Assembly (NCBI GenBank): GCA_027574665.1
Contig: CM050654.1
Span: 36,413,722-36,477,721, forward strand
DNA from: Rhynochetos jubatus
Taxonomy: Eukaryota; Chordata; Aves; Eurypygiformes; Rhynochetidae
Length of the DNA stretch: 64,000 nt
Direction of reading: 5' to 3'
In this document: in pieces, positions 1 through 14,700 of the stretch
How the letters are laid out: every line of letters starts with the position of its first letter
Numbering within the stretch: position 1 is the first letter of the stretch
The notes under the pieces: model-generated
Database searches by the model: none
Told to the model about the DNA's origin: nothing
The model's input: the letters and a program-made list of their open reading frames with translations, nothing else
Position numbers and translations under genes: made by a program

Positions 1-3000
1 CATTCAGGAAGATTGAAGCTAAGGTCACTTAGCCCAGCTGGAGGGAGCAGCCCAAGCTGTTTGCCTCCACGTGTGGCTAGTACAGATGCAGATGTTCATT
101 CAGAAGACTTAAACTAATGTTTGTTCTGTCTCCTTTGAAGCTCTATAGTTTTAAGTGTCTGAAGTGAGTGAGCATTCTGGTGCAGATTGTTGAAATTTAT
201 GGTATCTGAGGGTCATGGTTTAAAGCATGACTCTCTATTAGCTCCAGAAAGACAAGTAAGTCCTGGAGATACTATTTTATCAGGAAAATAATAATTGGCT
301 GGACCTACCAACACTCCTTTGCACTCTGAGTGCTAACTCTGACTACTTACTGATCCTATAGTAAGTTATAGCTAATTTCTGAGTGATACATTGATAGGGA
401 TATCCCAATGGCTTTGAAGTCTGAAGAATGTTGATTTATAGAGACTGTGCTGTTGACCTTAGAAAGGGAAGAATTACATTGCAGCAACAGGAGCTCTCAA
501 AAGGCAGGGTCAGTGGTTGTCATTCATTCCCCAGAGTCCCATTATTTGGGCCTTCATCCTATAGCTTAGGACAAATGTTTTCAGGTGTTTTATTCCCCAG
601 GAATTTCCTGCTATTTTGGGAACAAAAGTGAGTTCAGATGAGTTTCTGGATTTGTATTTGCAATGCTTATAATATGAGAACCCCCCACCCCAGGTTGTCT
701 TGCACAGGGGATTTGTGAAAAATCGGAATATCCAAGTACCATTGTAAAGAATACTGTATAATGCTTATGAGCTTAATCCTCAGTGTAATTCTTAAGTTTA
801 GTGTATCCTGGCAAGTTTCCTGGAATAAGTGTACTTTGCTGCTAGATCTAGCAAAAAGAATAAATTCCATGAGTTAAGGAGAATGGCCAATATCCGTTTT
901 GAAATTAATCCTTGCCTGTGTGACTCTCAGCTTGCACAACTGCAATTGCCATTGCATGTAGTATTAAAAAAATGAAACATTTTTTCTTTACAGTCCGTAA
1001 GAATTTCCGATGACACTTACAGAAATTCACTGCTTAATTTTGTTCTTCTTTTCTCTCCATTTCCTGCCACCTTTTTGCACTTCTGTCTGTATGGACTTGT
1101 CAGAACTGAACTCGTACAAATGGGAAAATAGGGCAGAATATCAAGGGATCTCTTTAGGACTTTGTAGATGAATCACTGGAATACTTTGCAGGTGATTTTG
1201 TGTCAGAGTATAGGTTGGCTCTTGTACTTTGTGATCTGTGAACAAGTATATTTGCCACGAATGCATCAATCAGTTGGAAAAAAAAGTTGCAGAAAGATTT
1301 AATCTTTCTTTGCAATACCAGTTCAAAGCCTATATCGTTCCCCAAATCTATCCTTAGGATGGAAAAAGCTGGTAAAAGATGCTTTTCCTGTTAGTGACGG
1401 GTAAAACTGAAGTATCGCTTTCCTTTTCCTACAGCTTTGGGGTAGAACGTTCCTGTTTTCTTCATGTATTTCTGAATTTCACATGCAGTCCTACATGTAA
1501 CCAGCTTCATTCCGTGCTTGCTCCAAAACTATACACCAATTCCATGAGTGTAAAAATTTCCTCCTGAAATACAAAAAGATGATCCTGCAAGACAGAGGTT
1601 ACCGACGCTTTTGAAGGGAAGGGGGGAAACACACCGTGAGCTTGGGGCAGGTAGACACGTGCCTTGGCACTGTCAGCACCAAAGCTCTCTGAATATTGCT
1701 CTTTGCCAGGAAGGTTTAACAAACAAACACCACAACATGCATCTGACAGGGCATAGCAGCTGAACAAACAGACAAGGGTATAATTTACCTCTTTCCTTGG
1801 TTTTCAGTGTCTATTTAATGCATTAGCTAATATGATGCTTATTGCGTGGTGTCAGCTATGACAGAAGCTGCTTCGTCCGTTGTTTTTAGCCTGGGTTTAA
1901 TTGAGAACAAAGGAAGAGAGGGCAAGAGGTGGTAGAGTTGGCACAAGAGGAAATTGGGAGGGCTGGACAGAGAAGAAAGAAAGGGCACTATCACTAGTGA
2001 CTGTGGGACACAGACACACCCCAGACCTCAAGAGCTGTCTTTGATTAGGAACCTAACAAGAAGTCCTTAATAATCTTGTCTAGACTTTAATTACTTGTGC
2101 CTCGTTACCGCAGCATCCTTTTCTCTGACCTTGACAATTGTAGCCGTGCCAAATGCTGACTTTTTTCCCCGTCCCCGTGGTCACAGCCTCTCCCGATGGA
2201 TCGTCTCTTGCTGAGAAGTGACAGATCATCCCACGACACCAGCCTGGCTTTGTTGCATTTACAAACATAGTGTCTTCACTCAAGCTGCCTTCACGGTCTG
2301 AAGACACATCTTGGAAATGTCTTTGTTGCTGTCCCTCACATTGCTCCTTAAGATTCATGCTGGCTGGATAACAAACACGTGAGGCTCCTTGCATCTGGAC
2401 ACCATGACCTATTGTCCCAATGGAGCCTCACTGTAGAGAGCTGGAAAACTGCTACCTAGGAGGAATATTAGAAGAAGAGTTTCCCCCTTAAAATGAATTT
2501 ATCTGATTCCGGCCTTCCTCAGATATACAGATTGAGGTTAAACTCCATAGAGTAGTTTTTTATTGTTCCTGTTGAGGAGGATGAAGGAAGGATTCTGATT
2601 GAGTAAATGATGTGTGTGAGGCATGGCTGATAACTATCAATCATTGATTTGCCCAGCTCTGGTTTTCAAACACTACAATTGTTTTCCTATTTTGCATCTA
2701 CTGTCTCTGAAACTATATCATGTGTAAGTATGCTGAATATTTTATATTGCCATGCTTCTTTTTCCCCGTGTTTCTTCCTCCCTTCTTTCCTCATCACTTT
2801 AATGTCCTGGGCTTTGAATTGTTTTATCACTTTAAAAGAGATTCACTGAACAAATAATGCTGCTCTTTTGTTGATTGCTTTGTTGTCACTTAAATACTAT
2901 TCCAATATAATGGGTAAGTTATTACTTCTAAGATTGATTTGCTGCTGCATTTTTTTCTCTGTCTTTGAGAAGAAAGAAATTATCTCAGGAAACATATTTT

Positions 3001-6000
3001 TTTAGGAAGGAAGAAGGTACTGTGTATTTGAAACCCTTGAGAATAGTTGATTTTCAGTTCAGGGTAATACAGCCTTTAATTAGCTGAAGAGAAGGCTTTC
3101 AAAAGCAAAAGAACAAGTTAAGTTCCTGCTATTCCCTGCGGTTTCTCTTTTCTTCCCTCAGTTGTATGATTTTGCAACTTTTTGACCAGTGATACAATAA
3201 ATAAATACCCTTAAATCTATATTGCTCTGATTTTCCATAGAAGGAGGATTCCAGAGCCTCCAAACAGAAGGGCAGCAGGCCAGCAATCCTATTCTCGTTA
3301 GTGGTGACTGACCACACACACTTTGCCTAAGTATTTGAAAACAGCGTAGTTACTCGGAATTTACCACAAGGAATTGTGACAGAATGCAGGTGTCTATTAG
3401 ATGTATAAATAATTGTGTATTTGTCACAACCAGAAAGCCAGCTTGGTATGTGGATAAAGATAACTGTTCCTTGATGAGCTTGGGTCCTTGAGTTTTAGTG
3501 CTTGAGAGATTTATGGATAGTTGCCTGAGAGAGCAGAAAGTCTATGTGCCAAACAACGTATTTTTAGAACCGATGAATGCAGGTGATAGGCCCGATTTTT
3601 GTATCATCTAAGGAATACCCCAAACTAATGTTGTACTCAATAGAAAATGTGAATGGTCAGCATCTCTGAAAGCTGATGCCTAGTAAGAGAAGCAAGTGGT
3701 TTTCCTTTTATAAAAGGAGAAATCAAGAAACAGAGATCAAGAAATAAAATAGAGAAAAAGAAAAAAAACCCACCTCAGTTCTTCCCTGCTTTTCATAAAA
3801 TAAGTCTTGTACACCTTTTCTACCATTAATAGCTCTTCTAAGTGTGAAGAACCAGCTATGTAGAGGAAAATTTCGAATCAAAGGTGTCATGTGGGAGAAA
3901 AGGAGCTGCTTGTTTTCAAGCTGAAGAGGTAGAGGTTAAGTGGTAGTTTGAGAACAGCTGAGGCTTATTCTAGAAAAATCGGCCAGGTGCACTTATTTGT
4001 AAAGAAAAGGAGCAACAGCAGAGCTGCTGATTTCTGCTTCTCTTCAAGAAATGCTGGGCTACTAGCTTTGGTGGAGTTTCACTAGCCTGTTATCAAAAAT
4101 AGGTAATAATATGTAACATGAAAAAAACCAAACCAAACCAAAAATATAGTCTTCTTTGGGGTTGCCTGTATCATGTTGGCCTGCAGCAGGAACTGGGTGC
4201 AATCAAAGGCGCCTATAGAGAGGTTTTCACAGGGAGTGAGGCAATGCTAAAAAGGTGCATCAATAGGGAAATACCTCCTGCCTGGGTCAGAACAACCTGG
4301 ATCAACTCTGCAAATGGATATCCAGGATCATAAGGGATATAAAACTTTGTGAGTTGGCCTGAGGAAACAGTAGGAGATCTCAGAGTAGATGTGAGAGGCA
4401 GGTGGCTAAGAACGTGTGTTCTGAGCCTGGCACTGTGCTTCCCTGATGAGGAAAGGGTTAGCTGGGGTGAAGGCACCTCCCTTGGGCACATGAAGAAGGC
4501 TGGAGGGGGTGCAAGCACTGGTTCTGTGAGCTCTGCTCCACAGGTTATACCCCTTCTGGTAGCTAATGACACTTGTAATCCTGAGTGGCTCTCTCTGACA
4601 AATGCTTGATGGTCCTAAAGCCCTTTGGGGCTTCCATTAACAGAGCCTTGAGCATCAGCTCAAGAGGCTTGGACAGGATGCTTGAGAGGTACAGGAGAAA
4701 CTGGAGGAGCTTCTTTGTAGACAGGTTGTAGACCCCATTTTGCTTTTCACCGAGGAAATAGGGGATTTTCTGGAGACAGCCTAGGAATCTTCCTAGCAGG
4801 GAGTTGCTGCCTTGTTCAGCAATGCTAGACAGTTGTTCAAGATGGCTACAAGGTTCCTCTTCCTTTCCAAAGCACATTGAGAGTATCCTGCAAAACTCTT
4901 TTATGGCTGACCGGAAAAACAAGTTAATTTGCCGTGTGGAAAGCAGTAGTGTATTATTGGGATAGGGTAACGGGCAAGTGAAGCTGGTTCTGTGGTGTAT
5001 GAATGGACAATTGTATAAAAATAAGCTTTTTTAAAAAAGGAAGCAAATGGATATTAGATTTATTGCAATATCTTTCTAATTTAAAAAAATATTGCGTACT
5101 GCCTGCTGGGAGGGACTTTATTTAATCAGTCTTAGCTGAAGCTTTGCAATTTACCAGGGAGGCAGCTTCTTTCAACATAGCAGAGAACTGCTGGGTTTTG
5201 CATGAGCCTCTCTGTTTCTTGCTTGATTTTGAAAAGCCAGCAAAAAGAAAGCAGTCATTATAACTTATAGTTAACAGCACAGAGAAAAACCCATTTGTTG
5301 CCACTCCACAAAGTTAAATGGTAATTGTCAGCCACACTTTTTCCTCCAAAATATGAGCCTGTCTGTCTAACCACAGTGTGGCACTAATGGTATAAACGCA
5401 GCAGAACACAGATGGAAATTAAACAGCAGCTGGGTAATCATCTTCATAAATGTAATATTAAAAATATCACAATCCTTTAATTTTTGTTGTGCTTGTTTAA
5501 GGCAGAGCTGCATAACAAATAACTATCATAACGTTTCTGAGAGAAGTGCAGCTTGTGACCAGTTTAAATCAAATGACTCTTTTGTCCTCCTGTTCTCACT
5601 AGGGCTTTTCTTGTACCAGTATTAACAATCTGTTATACACCAGATTAGGGTCATTAACCACTCATTAGTTCCTGAGAGAGGAAGGCCACCTCTTGTTTGC
5701 TGAATATTGATTAGGAGGCAACAGAGCATACCAGTCTGAAGCCACCATGGAAGATGCTCACCCTCTGAAGCATTCCCTCTGTATTTCACAATGCTATTAG
5801 CTCTGCTGTGGCTACTTTCGTTTTCATTTTTACTGGTTGCTTTCTTTGTCCTTCCTCTCTTGTGCAGGACCAGGCACCAAAGACCGCTGACCGAATAATA
5901 AACAAAAATCGTGCTGTCATCCTCAGTCTCTTGCAGGATGGAGAAGTAGTCTGACAACTTAACTTGGCTTTGCCATCCCTCACGGGCAAGCCCACTTCGT

Positions 6001-7005
6001 TTCCTACCGCTGATGCATTGCAAGCGTAATGTGTCTTGTCCTGCTGCCAATACCACCACAACAGATTACACTGCTTCTCTGAACAGAGATACTGGTGAGT
6101 AATTTCCATCTCTTCTCAAATTAATTCATACATTTTTCCTCAGTTTGCATCAAAATCAAGTAACTTGACTGCTTTAAGGTCCAAACTTGCAATTGGTAAA
6201 TATATAAAACCCTTCTAAAGACAGTTCCTTGAAACTGGTAACATAATGGTAAATACTATTGAAGATAACCTTGAGGTAATAACTTAAAAAGCTGTTAATA
6301 GGATTTGTGTTCTGGTAGTAGTAGGTGTTTAAAAATTAAACAAGCAAAATGTTGTTTCAGCATTAAAAAACCTCATATTTTGTCTTAATATGTGCTACAA
6401 TCCGAGCCTGGCTGTGCATAATAAGCTTGCAATTCCATTGATTCATTGATGGTGAGATAACAAACACCTGCGAATGGGAAATGGATTGTGTGCGAGAAAT
6501 GCGATGTGTGATGGACCCGCTTCAGCGTCGCAGCTTTTCTGTAGTCTCGCTGTGTCACTGTCCTTCTGCCTGTTCCTAGCAAATTACTTGGAGATACCTG
6601 CTTGCTCAGTGTCCTCAGCACACTATAAAGCAACCAGGTACATTTTACAGGTGTTTCCACTAGTTCAGGCACTGCTTTAACTTGGCATAATGTATAGGAT
6701 GTGAGAGCTAGCAAGCAAAGACACTGGTTTGTGAGCATGTACAGCTGGATAAAGTGATCCTTGGACTGATGATCACACGGGAACCGCACTGGTTGTGTAC
6801 GTTACTGGTTTGTAACTCTGTTTCTCAGGCTACTTTTCTCCAGTAAATCTTCCTGTCTTGGCAATAAGAGTGTTAGGGGGGTTGACATTTTATGGTAGGG
6901 TACACAGATATTGTGTCCTGAAAAAGGCAACTTTTAATATAAAGTTTAGTGTTTAATAAAAGTGTTGTGGATATATACATATAAGGAGAATCTTATAGTT
7001 ACGCA
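1..7005. other. AT-rich noncoding stretch, no gene recognised
   Basis: I see no recognisable gene, tRNA or known repeat here. Open frames are short (at most about 145 codons) and overlap one another on both strands without codon-like character. The only item set apart is a pair of minus-strand open frames at 4213-4572 and 4563-4922, discussed in the findings. The sequence fits intergenic or intronic DNA of a bird. Confidence 0.6.
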
Positions 7006-7138
7006 GATTCACAGAGTGGTGGGGTTTGGAAGGGACCTCCAGACATTATCTAGTCCAACCCCCCTGCCAGAGCAGGATCACCCAGAGCAGATCACACAGG
7101 AACAAGTCCAGGCGGCTCTGGAAAGCCTCCAGGGAAGG
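7006..7138 (-). mobile_element. CR1 LINE 3'-end fragment
   Basis: Read on the minus strand this is the 3' end of a CR1 non-LTR retrotransposon. The + strand shows the reverse complement of the familiar tail: a 'gattcacagagtgg' start, then 'ggaagggacctcc', then 'ccaacccccctgcc'. The similarity continues through 'caggcggctctgg' and fades near 7138. It is a short, 5'-truncated, noncoding copy, which is the usual state of CR1 in birds. The tail octamer is degenerate, so the insertion is old. The subfamily cannot be assigned by eye. Confidence 0.88.
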
Positions 7139-8668
7139 CAACAAAAAGCGATTGAAGGTGTGAAATTAATGGCAAAGGGAGGTCCTCGTCTTGTCACACC
7201 CCCGTGAGAGTTACAGGGCCAAAATAGCACATTTCCTAAGCCATGATCCTGTATTACTGAAGTCATTGACCAAAGAAAAGTAATTCCACACTATTATGAT
7301 AAGGGAAGGTTGCAGGGTTTAAAAAGCTGTTAATATTGTCTTGTCCATTAGTTGTTTTGGAAAATGAAACAAGCTCCTTTAGACCTCTCTTCCCATCTTT
7401 TATGGCTCCAAAATCAGCACAACAGATTATTGGCTAGAGATACCATCTCACCTCTCCCCTGCTGTCCAGGGAGTCCAGGGTTGTCTTTACCTTTTTGAAA
7501 CATATCCCTACAGAAAAGGGGAAGATGTAGTTAATTTTGTTCTCTGTTATACGCTCCAGAAAACGCAACTTCATCTGTATACCAGCTGGTGATGAGGCAG
7601 AAAGCAGGAGATGCTCATCTAATAATCTCCTTGTATCCAATTCAAAATCTTGCCACGCTTTTCTGAGGCAACGCTGTGATCATTTCTCCATCCAATCCAC
7701 GCTAACTGCCTCTCTTAGCTCAATGTAGACTTCATAAAAAGTAAATACCAGGTTTATGCAAAATAAGTTGTGCTTTGTGAGCATTAAAGTCTGCCCTTCT
7801 GATGCAGACTCTTATTTTCATTCAGAGAGAGTCTGTGTATGAGGCTCATAACTTTTTGGAAATATCTGTACCATCATATGGCTTATTTTTTTTTGGAAGA
7901 GTAATATGCCTGGAGTTAAGGCATTTGCTCTTAAATAAATGTTTCTTGTTTTAATTTCTCATCACTCCCAAAAGAGTTTGGATGGAAATCATAGTGTTTT
8001 AATACAGATAGAGCTCTGAGACAGACGGCTGCAGTGACCAGAAGATATTATGGACCTCTTAAATGGGTACCTAGAAAGAGTGGATTATAATCTTGTCTTG
8101 AACATCAGATGAGGTGGTGATCCTGTGAGCTTTATTTCCAGAGTGAGAGCTAGGAATAGCAGCTGTACTGTGCCCAGGTGCATGGGGCTTTTCATTCCTG
8201 CAGCGCTGTTTGGGCCTGTCGTATTGGGTTTGCGTGGCAAGGTTTTGGTAGCCTGTGTGTGTTTGTGGGAGAGGGTTAACACTTTGCATTTAAGGTAGTG
8301 TTAGTGACCTGTAACTCAACACTACCAGGTTGTCTTCAAATTGCAGACCTCAGTCTCTTTTCTGTTTGTTTTCAAGATAAACCTGACATTTTTCTGTGCA
8401 AGCTGTTTTTTAATTCCCTAGCTAAAATTGTATACTCCTAAAAATAGAGTTTGTAATAGAAGTTACAGCTTTTAACTATGAGGCCTTCAGGATGGCTTCA
8501 TTATATTGCAGTTCTGTTAATTAAAACGAAGGGGGAAAATATATAATAGGATTGTGCTAATAAAGCATGAAATGAACAGTCTTACCTTAAGACTGTTGTC
8601 TCTCTGTTTTCTCTTGCTGCATGAGCAGTTGTCTTTGTCTTCCCCCAAACAGACTGAAATTGAGGGAA

Positions 8669-8702
<34 letters not shown>

Positions 8703-11700
8703 GAAAGGAAACTTCTAGGCTTTCCTATTCACTGTCATTCTGGCACCCTCTGATTTGTTACATAATTGTGTTTAGGCATTTTTGGGCAGTGGGTGGGAAC
8801 ACAGCATAGCCTAGTTGAATAGGTGCTTCATATTGAATTCAGATTGCCAAGTGCTACAGACTGAATCACTGGAGCTGCTGGATTAATAGTTGGGTTTTCT
8901 TTCCTTTCTGTGTGCTTTCAGCAGAAGTTGTACTGAAAAATAACTTCCACTTCTCACCTTAAACCTAGAGGGTTTCTCAAATCATCTCTGTTGTTGTGAA
9001 TCCGCAGTACAATTTCTAGACTCTTAATATTTTTCATAATGCAGAAGCAAAGCTTTTATACCAGTGTGACCATACCAGGAAAGAAAATGGAATTTTTCTC
9101 TGTGTTTTCTGGATTAAAACTTAAAACGTGCACAGCAGGATAGATCTAGAAGTTGTAGGTAATGCTGAACTCCATTCTTCAAGCATGGTATTATACCCAC
9201 AGCATTAATTGTTTTTTGCATGGTTGCACTGTGTATAGCTCCATTCTTCATATACAATCTATGCATATGTATTTTTTACACAGTTCCATGACACAGAATT
9301 GGAGCTCTTATGAAATGGATTGGAATGACCTCAGGTATTCACAGGGTCGGGGTCTAACAAGTGCAGATCTCTGGACAATAACGGCTACATTAAATACCAT
9401 TTGAAATATTACAATTTGCTAATATTTTAAAGAATTTTGTATTAATGTGAACATTGTTCATAAGAACACTGTTTTTAAAAGAAAAAATAATGCAGCTGTC
9501 AGGTTTCAGTAAAGTTCATGCGGAAGTCAGTTTGTCTGTGCACCTTCCAAGAAGGAGAATTCAAAGGTGAGAGCAGAGCACCGGGTTCAAATGGGCAGGT
9601 TTATCTGGTACCGAGTCACCCATGGGACATCTGCCACTGATAGTAGCCAGCACAGCTTCCTAACGGGTTATAAAATCCTCAAAATCAAAGCAGAGGCAAG
9701 ATGTAAAATCTGTTAACTTCTGTCACTTGCATGGCTCAGAGAGACACTACTGCAGAAATAAAAAGTAATATTCTGAGTAAACCAAAATGACAGAACATGC
9801 ATTGCAAAGTGCTGCTCCAGCATATAAAGTGCAATCCAGTCACTAACTCAAATGAAATATTCTGCTAACTGTTCTGGGCATCAGCCTTGCACCATGCAGT
9901 GTCTGTGCGGAAAAGCTCTGGGTGAGAACTGCAAAAAGTTCTGATAACGTATCCAAAAAAGTCATTAGAGCTAGTAAAGTGAAATTTTTTTGAGTAAGGC
10001 TGATCAATCCATCTGAAACTGCTGCTAAAAGGAAACAAAAATATATTTCTTGGTAAGAGTTTCCACAGCTGAAGTGATGTTTTTCCAGAGTTGAAATGCA
10101 TCAGGTTTTTGATAGTCATTATTAGATGAAATACTGTTGGGAGACGTCAGTTCTGAGCTGATCTTGTCTCATTTTGTTAGAATTAAAGGGTGATTTGTGA
10201 GGTTGCTGTGGTGGGAGCAACGCTAGTAATTTTTTGTTGCAGGGCTTAAGATTTTATTGGGTGTTGTGCACAGGAAAATGAAAAATCTCAGTGTACATTC
10301 TCACATCTATGTTTTTAAAATGAGTGTGATGGTGAACTCAGCTAAAAATGGGCATTCCTTGTTGTGTTTAAATAATAAAGCAAGCTTTTTGATCATGTTC
10401 TGATTGTGAAATATATTAAAATAGTGAAAAAGAGCTTGGTTGAAGACTTTAATCACAATATTAATGGATTTCTATATACTTGCCTGTTTAAACTGAAATT
10501 GTATATTAATTAAAAAAAAGAAACCCCAACCTGGCTGCTTCCTCACTGAGGGTAACAAGGATTATGTCGCAGTGTGCTGCTGATATTGCAGACCAGGCGC
10601 TATTTGTTGTGATGGTACCGCATGTCGCACTCCTGCTCCTACAGCTGCTCTTTCTGCTCTTTTCAGAAACGATGCTGCACCGTGTAGCTACAAGTCTGCA
10701 GTTGGCCAGTCTGAATCTGGGGTCTTCTGTCCATGTGCCAGGGTAAGACTGGTCCTGATCTCCCTTTCCATCCCTGGTCCTGCCCCTTGCACAGCCTCTG
10801 GAGTTTCCCATGGCAAGGTCAAGGTGTTTCAAGAGCAGGGCACGTGAAATCAGCTTAGCAGAAGCTCTGCTCAGCACTTGCACTGGTGTAGCAGGAGGGA
10901 GGAAACATGGTGAGGGGAGGGAGAAGGGTGGCCGGGGCAAGTTGCCGGTTGCAGCTCTTGGGAGCACTTCCTGTGATCACTGCTTCTTCCTGAGCTCAGT
11001 CTCCCTTGGAGTTCAGGCTCTGGGTTAGAAATCACTGTGTGTTTTTGGCTATGAAGCCCTTGGCTTGTGTTGTCCCAAAGTCTTGGTTCTTTGGGAAAGG
11101 AAACTGTGAACCAAGTGTTTCTCTGCAGCTGCAAGCAAAGAGCTTCAAGCGGAGTTTCAGGGTCTCTCGATAGCACCTGGAGTTTTAAATGGGGTGTGCC
11201 AGATGGGAAGTGGACCCAAAATCTCATGCTTCTGGGGCAAGTCGTATGTCTCTAATCCAGTTACTAGGGACAGCATAATCACACACAATAAAGACTTATT
11301 CTGTGCTACATACTGTATGACTAACTCGGCTTGACATGCCTGGTACAAGTTTTCGTGTTTCTCATAGTATTTCAGCCATGCTGTGAGCTGCCTGGGTATT
11401 TCTCCTTGTCTCTGCAAGCTGCTGCTGTCATGGCGAGGGTGCCTGCTCTGCCTGCTCTCACCCGTTTAACTGTAGTGCGTATACCCCTTGTAACCATGGG
11501 CTTTTCATTTCCATAGGGCGTTTCCATTTGGGTTCACATTTAGATTCTTAGCTTGTATATTAGACAGTGCTGACTGGGTGTTTCTACGGTTGTTTTAACA
11601 GTGGTTTTCTTCGTGGAGTGAGGCTCTCCAAGCACACCTCGGATAAAGATAAGATGTGAAATTGGGAGTTGTATCATTTAAGAAAATTTCAAATTCTTCA

Positions 11701-14700
11701 AAAAGAAATAAACAGCAGGAGTGATTTGATTTTCAAATCATGTTAGAGGGAAGAGTTTATACAACAAGAACAGAAACAAATCTGTTTGTATGTTTCTTCT
11801 TTTTTTATGCCAGGCGTCAGATTCAGGGTATCGAATGGATTATTATTGGTTCTTATCTAAGTTTAGGGAGAGCTGTGAATATATAATGAATACAACTGAG
11901 AGATTTCAGTGTTTATTGGTTTACTGGTTTATTGATGCTTCACTTGCCTGTTTTTGCAAGTGGTGCCACTCATGAAGACTTGGCTAATCTCCAAAGACAG
12001 TCTAGATTTGTTCCATTTATTGCTCTTCTGAGTTTGCCTTTTGGCAAAAAGTCTCAGATCAGGAGCCGTTTGCATATCAAGGCTCACAGGTCTGCTTTGA
12101 AAAGCTGCCAGGTCTTGGAAGTCATGAAGCCTCTCACTATAAATTAAGGGAACAGTAATTGAATGTATTAATTCCAAATCTTATAATTTTTTTGTGATAG
12201 GCATCCTTAGTTTTGCTGTAACTTCATGTAACTAAAGGAAGATTACCATTGCACGCAGTGGTCTGGCTTTCACTAGGGGCAAGTACACGGAAATACTGCA
12301 AAAGGGAAGTATTTTGGACATAAGTTGGCGTTGAGTTTTATTATGCGTGTAAGGAAACATCCAGTGCGACACTGGTCAAGCTGCTGTTGTTGTCCGTCAG
12401 GAAAGGTCAAGCGGAGTTGTTTATCTCTTCTAGAGGGTTCTGAAGCTGCCACATAAATGATGGTTTATGTTGGTCGGTGGAGCAGGGTTTGCTGCCCAGA
12501 CTATTAACTACCAGTGTGGGAAGAAAATACTTCAAACTTCTCTGCTTCATGGGTGAATGCAGCTTAGCAGCAACGAGAAGAGCTGAGCAAGGACAGCTTT
12601 GGGTGCGATTCACTCCAATGGGGACTGTTGGCTGGACAAGCTCATGAGCAGGCTCTCAACCTGGCAGCGGTGGCCTGGGGAGGGTAAGGTAAGGATGGCT
12701 TTTACCTTCGCTAAGTGGCTAATTAGAAATGTCTCTTCTGAAGGAGCTTCAGCTGCAGAAAGTGCTGTGGAAGGAATGATGAAGTGGTGTTGATGAGCAG
12801 AAAAAGTAGGAACTGGCAAATAGTAGGGGTTAGAAAGGTGCAATCAAATGCTTATGAAGGGCACTCTTGAAGAGGAGGGCATGGGGTGGCTCTGGGCACT
12901 AGGATAGAGAGGACAAAGGACCTGCTGGTGTGGTTTGGTGGGGAGTGCCCAGACTCCTGGGAAGGACCAGGCACATGCCGCTTGCCTGAGGCCAAATGTT
13001 TCCCTTACACAGACTGGGAGGCAGAAGGATCGACTGATGGCACTGCGGGGGCAGCTGATTCGTGGTCATTGATAAGCATCTTTGCTGGCTACTTGTTTAA
13101 AACAAAACAGTGCTGCCTCTTTCCATTTTAGAAAGGAACAATTGAATTGCTGGGTGTCTAGCACCTCCTTCTGTATGTCATTCGTATGTCACAGGAGAGC
13201 TGGACTTGTGCTTACTGAAAACAGTGGCACTGCTGTCTCAAATCAAGCACCCCAAAATCCCTAGTTGCTCCTGACAACTTAGAAATGATTGGTGAGTAGA
13301 CACCTTATGAGTTCAGAATAGCAAGGGAAATAAAAGCCCCAGCTGTCTGGACTTCTTTAGTATTTGTCCCAGACCTATGCAGTGCTTCTCCCTCTGAAGA
13401 TCAATTCCCGTTTTTGCTCATTTGGTGCATCTTTGAACCAAATACAGAGGTGTCCTTTTAAGGGAAGAAAAGAAAATGAGTGCCAGCAGCACTGAGCCCA
13501 AGGCAAGTATGTATTGTATATTTGTTTCTTGCACTGTATGTTGTCTTAGCAAACAATCTATAAATATCCTTTCTCCTTTTCACTATACTCTACAGCAGAG
13601 TTTAGATTTTATAAGCTGACCAGTTTCTTTCCATTCCCCAAATCCTCCTATTGTGCTGGAATTGCCTTTTTAAAATCTACATGAACATATATATGCATAT
13701 ATACATGTATATAAAAGGTGCTCAGTATGAAGTCCAGATGGTGACGTCGGTTCTGTAGTCTATAGATCATCTCTCATATGCTTCTGAATCAGATATTGAC
13801 GTTCCTCTAGATTATAATGGGGTTGTACTTAATTTTCTTAACGTCACATTTTTATTAATTTCTGATACTGGTGCTATAATAAATACCTTATGCGTATGAC
13901 CGCAGTTTTGTAGGTCTAAGGTATGATTAAATATGCACTGGACAGTGTGCCTTGCACCCTGATACCTAAAATGACTTATAACGTTTATAACCTCTTAGCT
14001 GTTACGTACCTACATTTCATAGGCAAGTGCATCCTATTCCACTTCATGCTCTGACAGTGAGGTTCCTTAGTCTTCATAAGGCATTTAAGTGTATTCTCTA
14101 TTTTCTGTCAGCTTAAAAACTGCTCTCGCTTTCAGTTAACATCTTTTTTTTTTTTCCTTGCCTCAGAATTTTTCCCCAGTCTATGACAATATTGATTGTG
14201 TCACTCATCCTTTATTACCAAACGATTTTTAGTTGCATTAGTAGGACTTACATACTAATTGTAGTCTCCTAGATCAGCTTTTCCAGTGTGATACTGTTAC
14301 TATGAAGGCGAAGCTTAGGAGATAAATTCTAGCAGTGGAAGTTGTGCAGACAGACTTGAAAACCCCAAATCTGAAGTCTGGAAGGCAAATAAAACTGCCT
14401 GAAATTTCAGTTTTGTGATGTGAAGGACAGCCTGTCTTGTGACGTGGGTATGTCTCCTACTGTTACTGCAATAATACTGTGGGAAAGAATGCTGTGAGTG
14501 ACTTTCCTCTGGAACTGGAAGCAGGAAAGGTATCCGAGTGCCAATGGATACAGCTCCGGTTAGCTCCTGGCATGCACAGAAGTCAAGGGAATTTGCTTTG
14601 TACAAGACATGGTTGATGAGGACTTGGCTATTTCTGGCTTTGTGTACTTTGCCTTACTTGGCGTCTTCCTTTAAGATTAAGGGATGGTGCCAGGTAGCTA

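Noticed and set aside
5622..6109. 145- and 107-codon minus-strand frames
   Set aside because: Two overlapping frames of the same strand, neither with a recognisable domain or supporting splice signals.
10506..10967. 153-codon minus-strand frame and opposing + frames
   Set aside because: I looked for cysteine-rich domains in all frames and found no consistent spacing; no family recognised.
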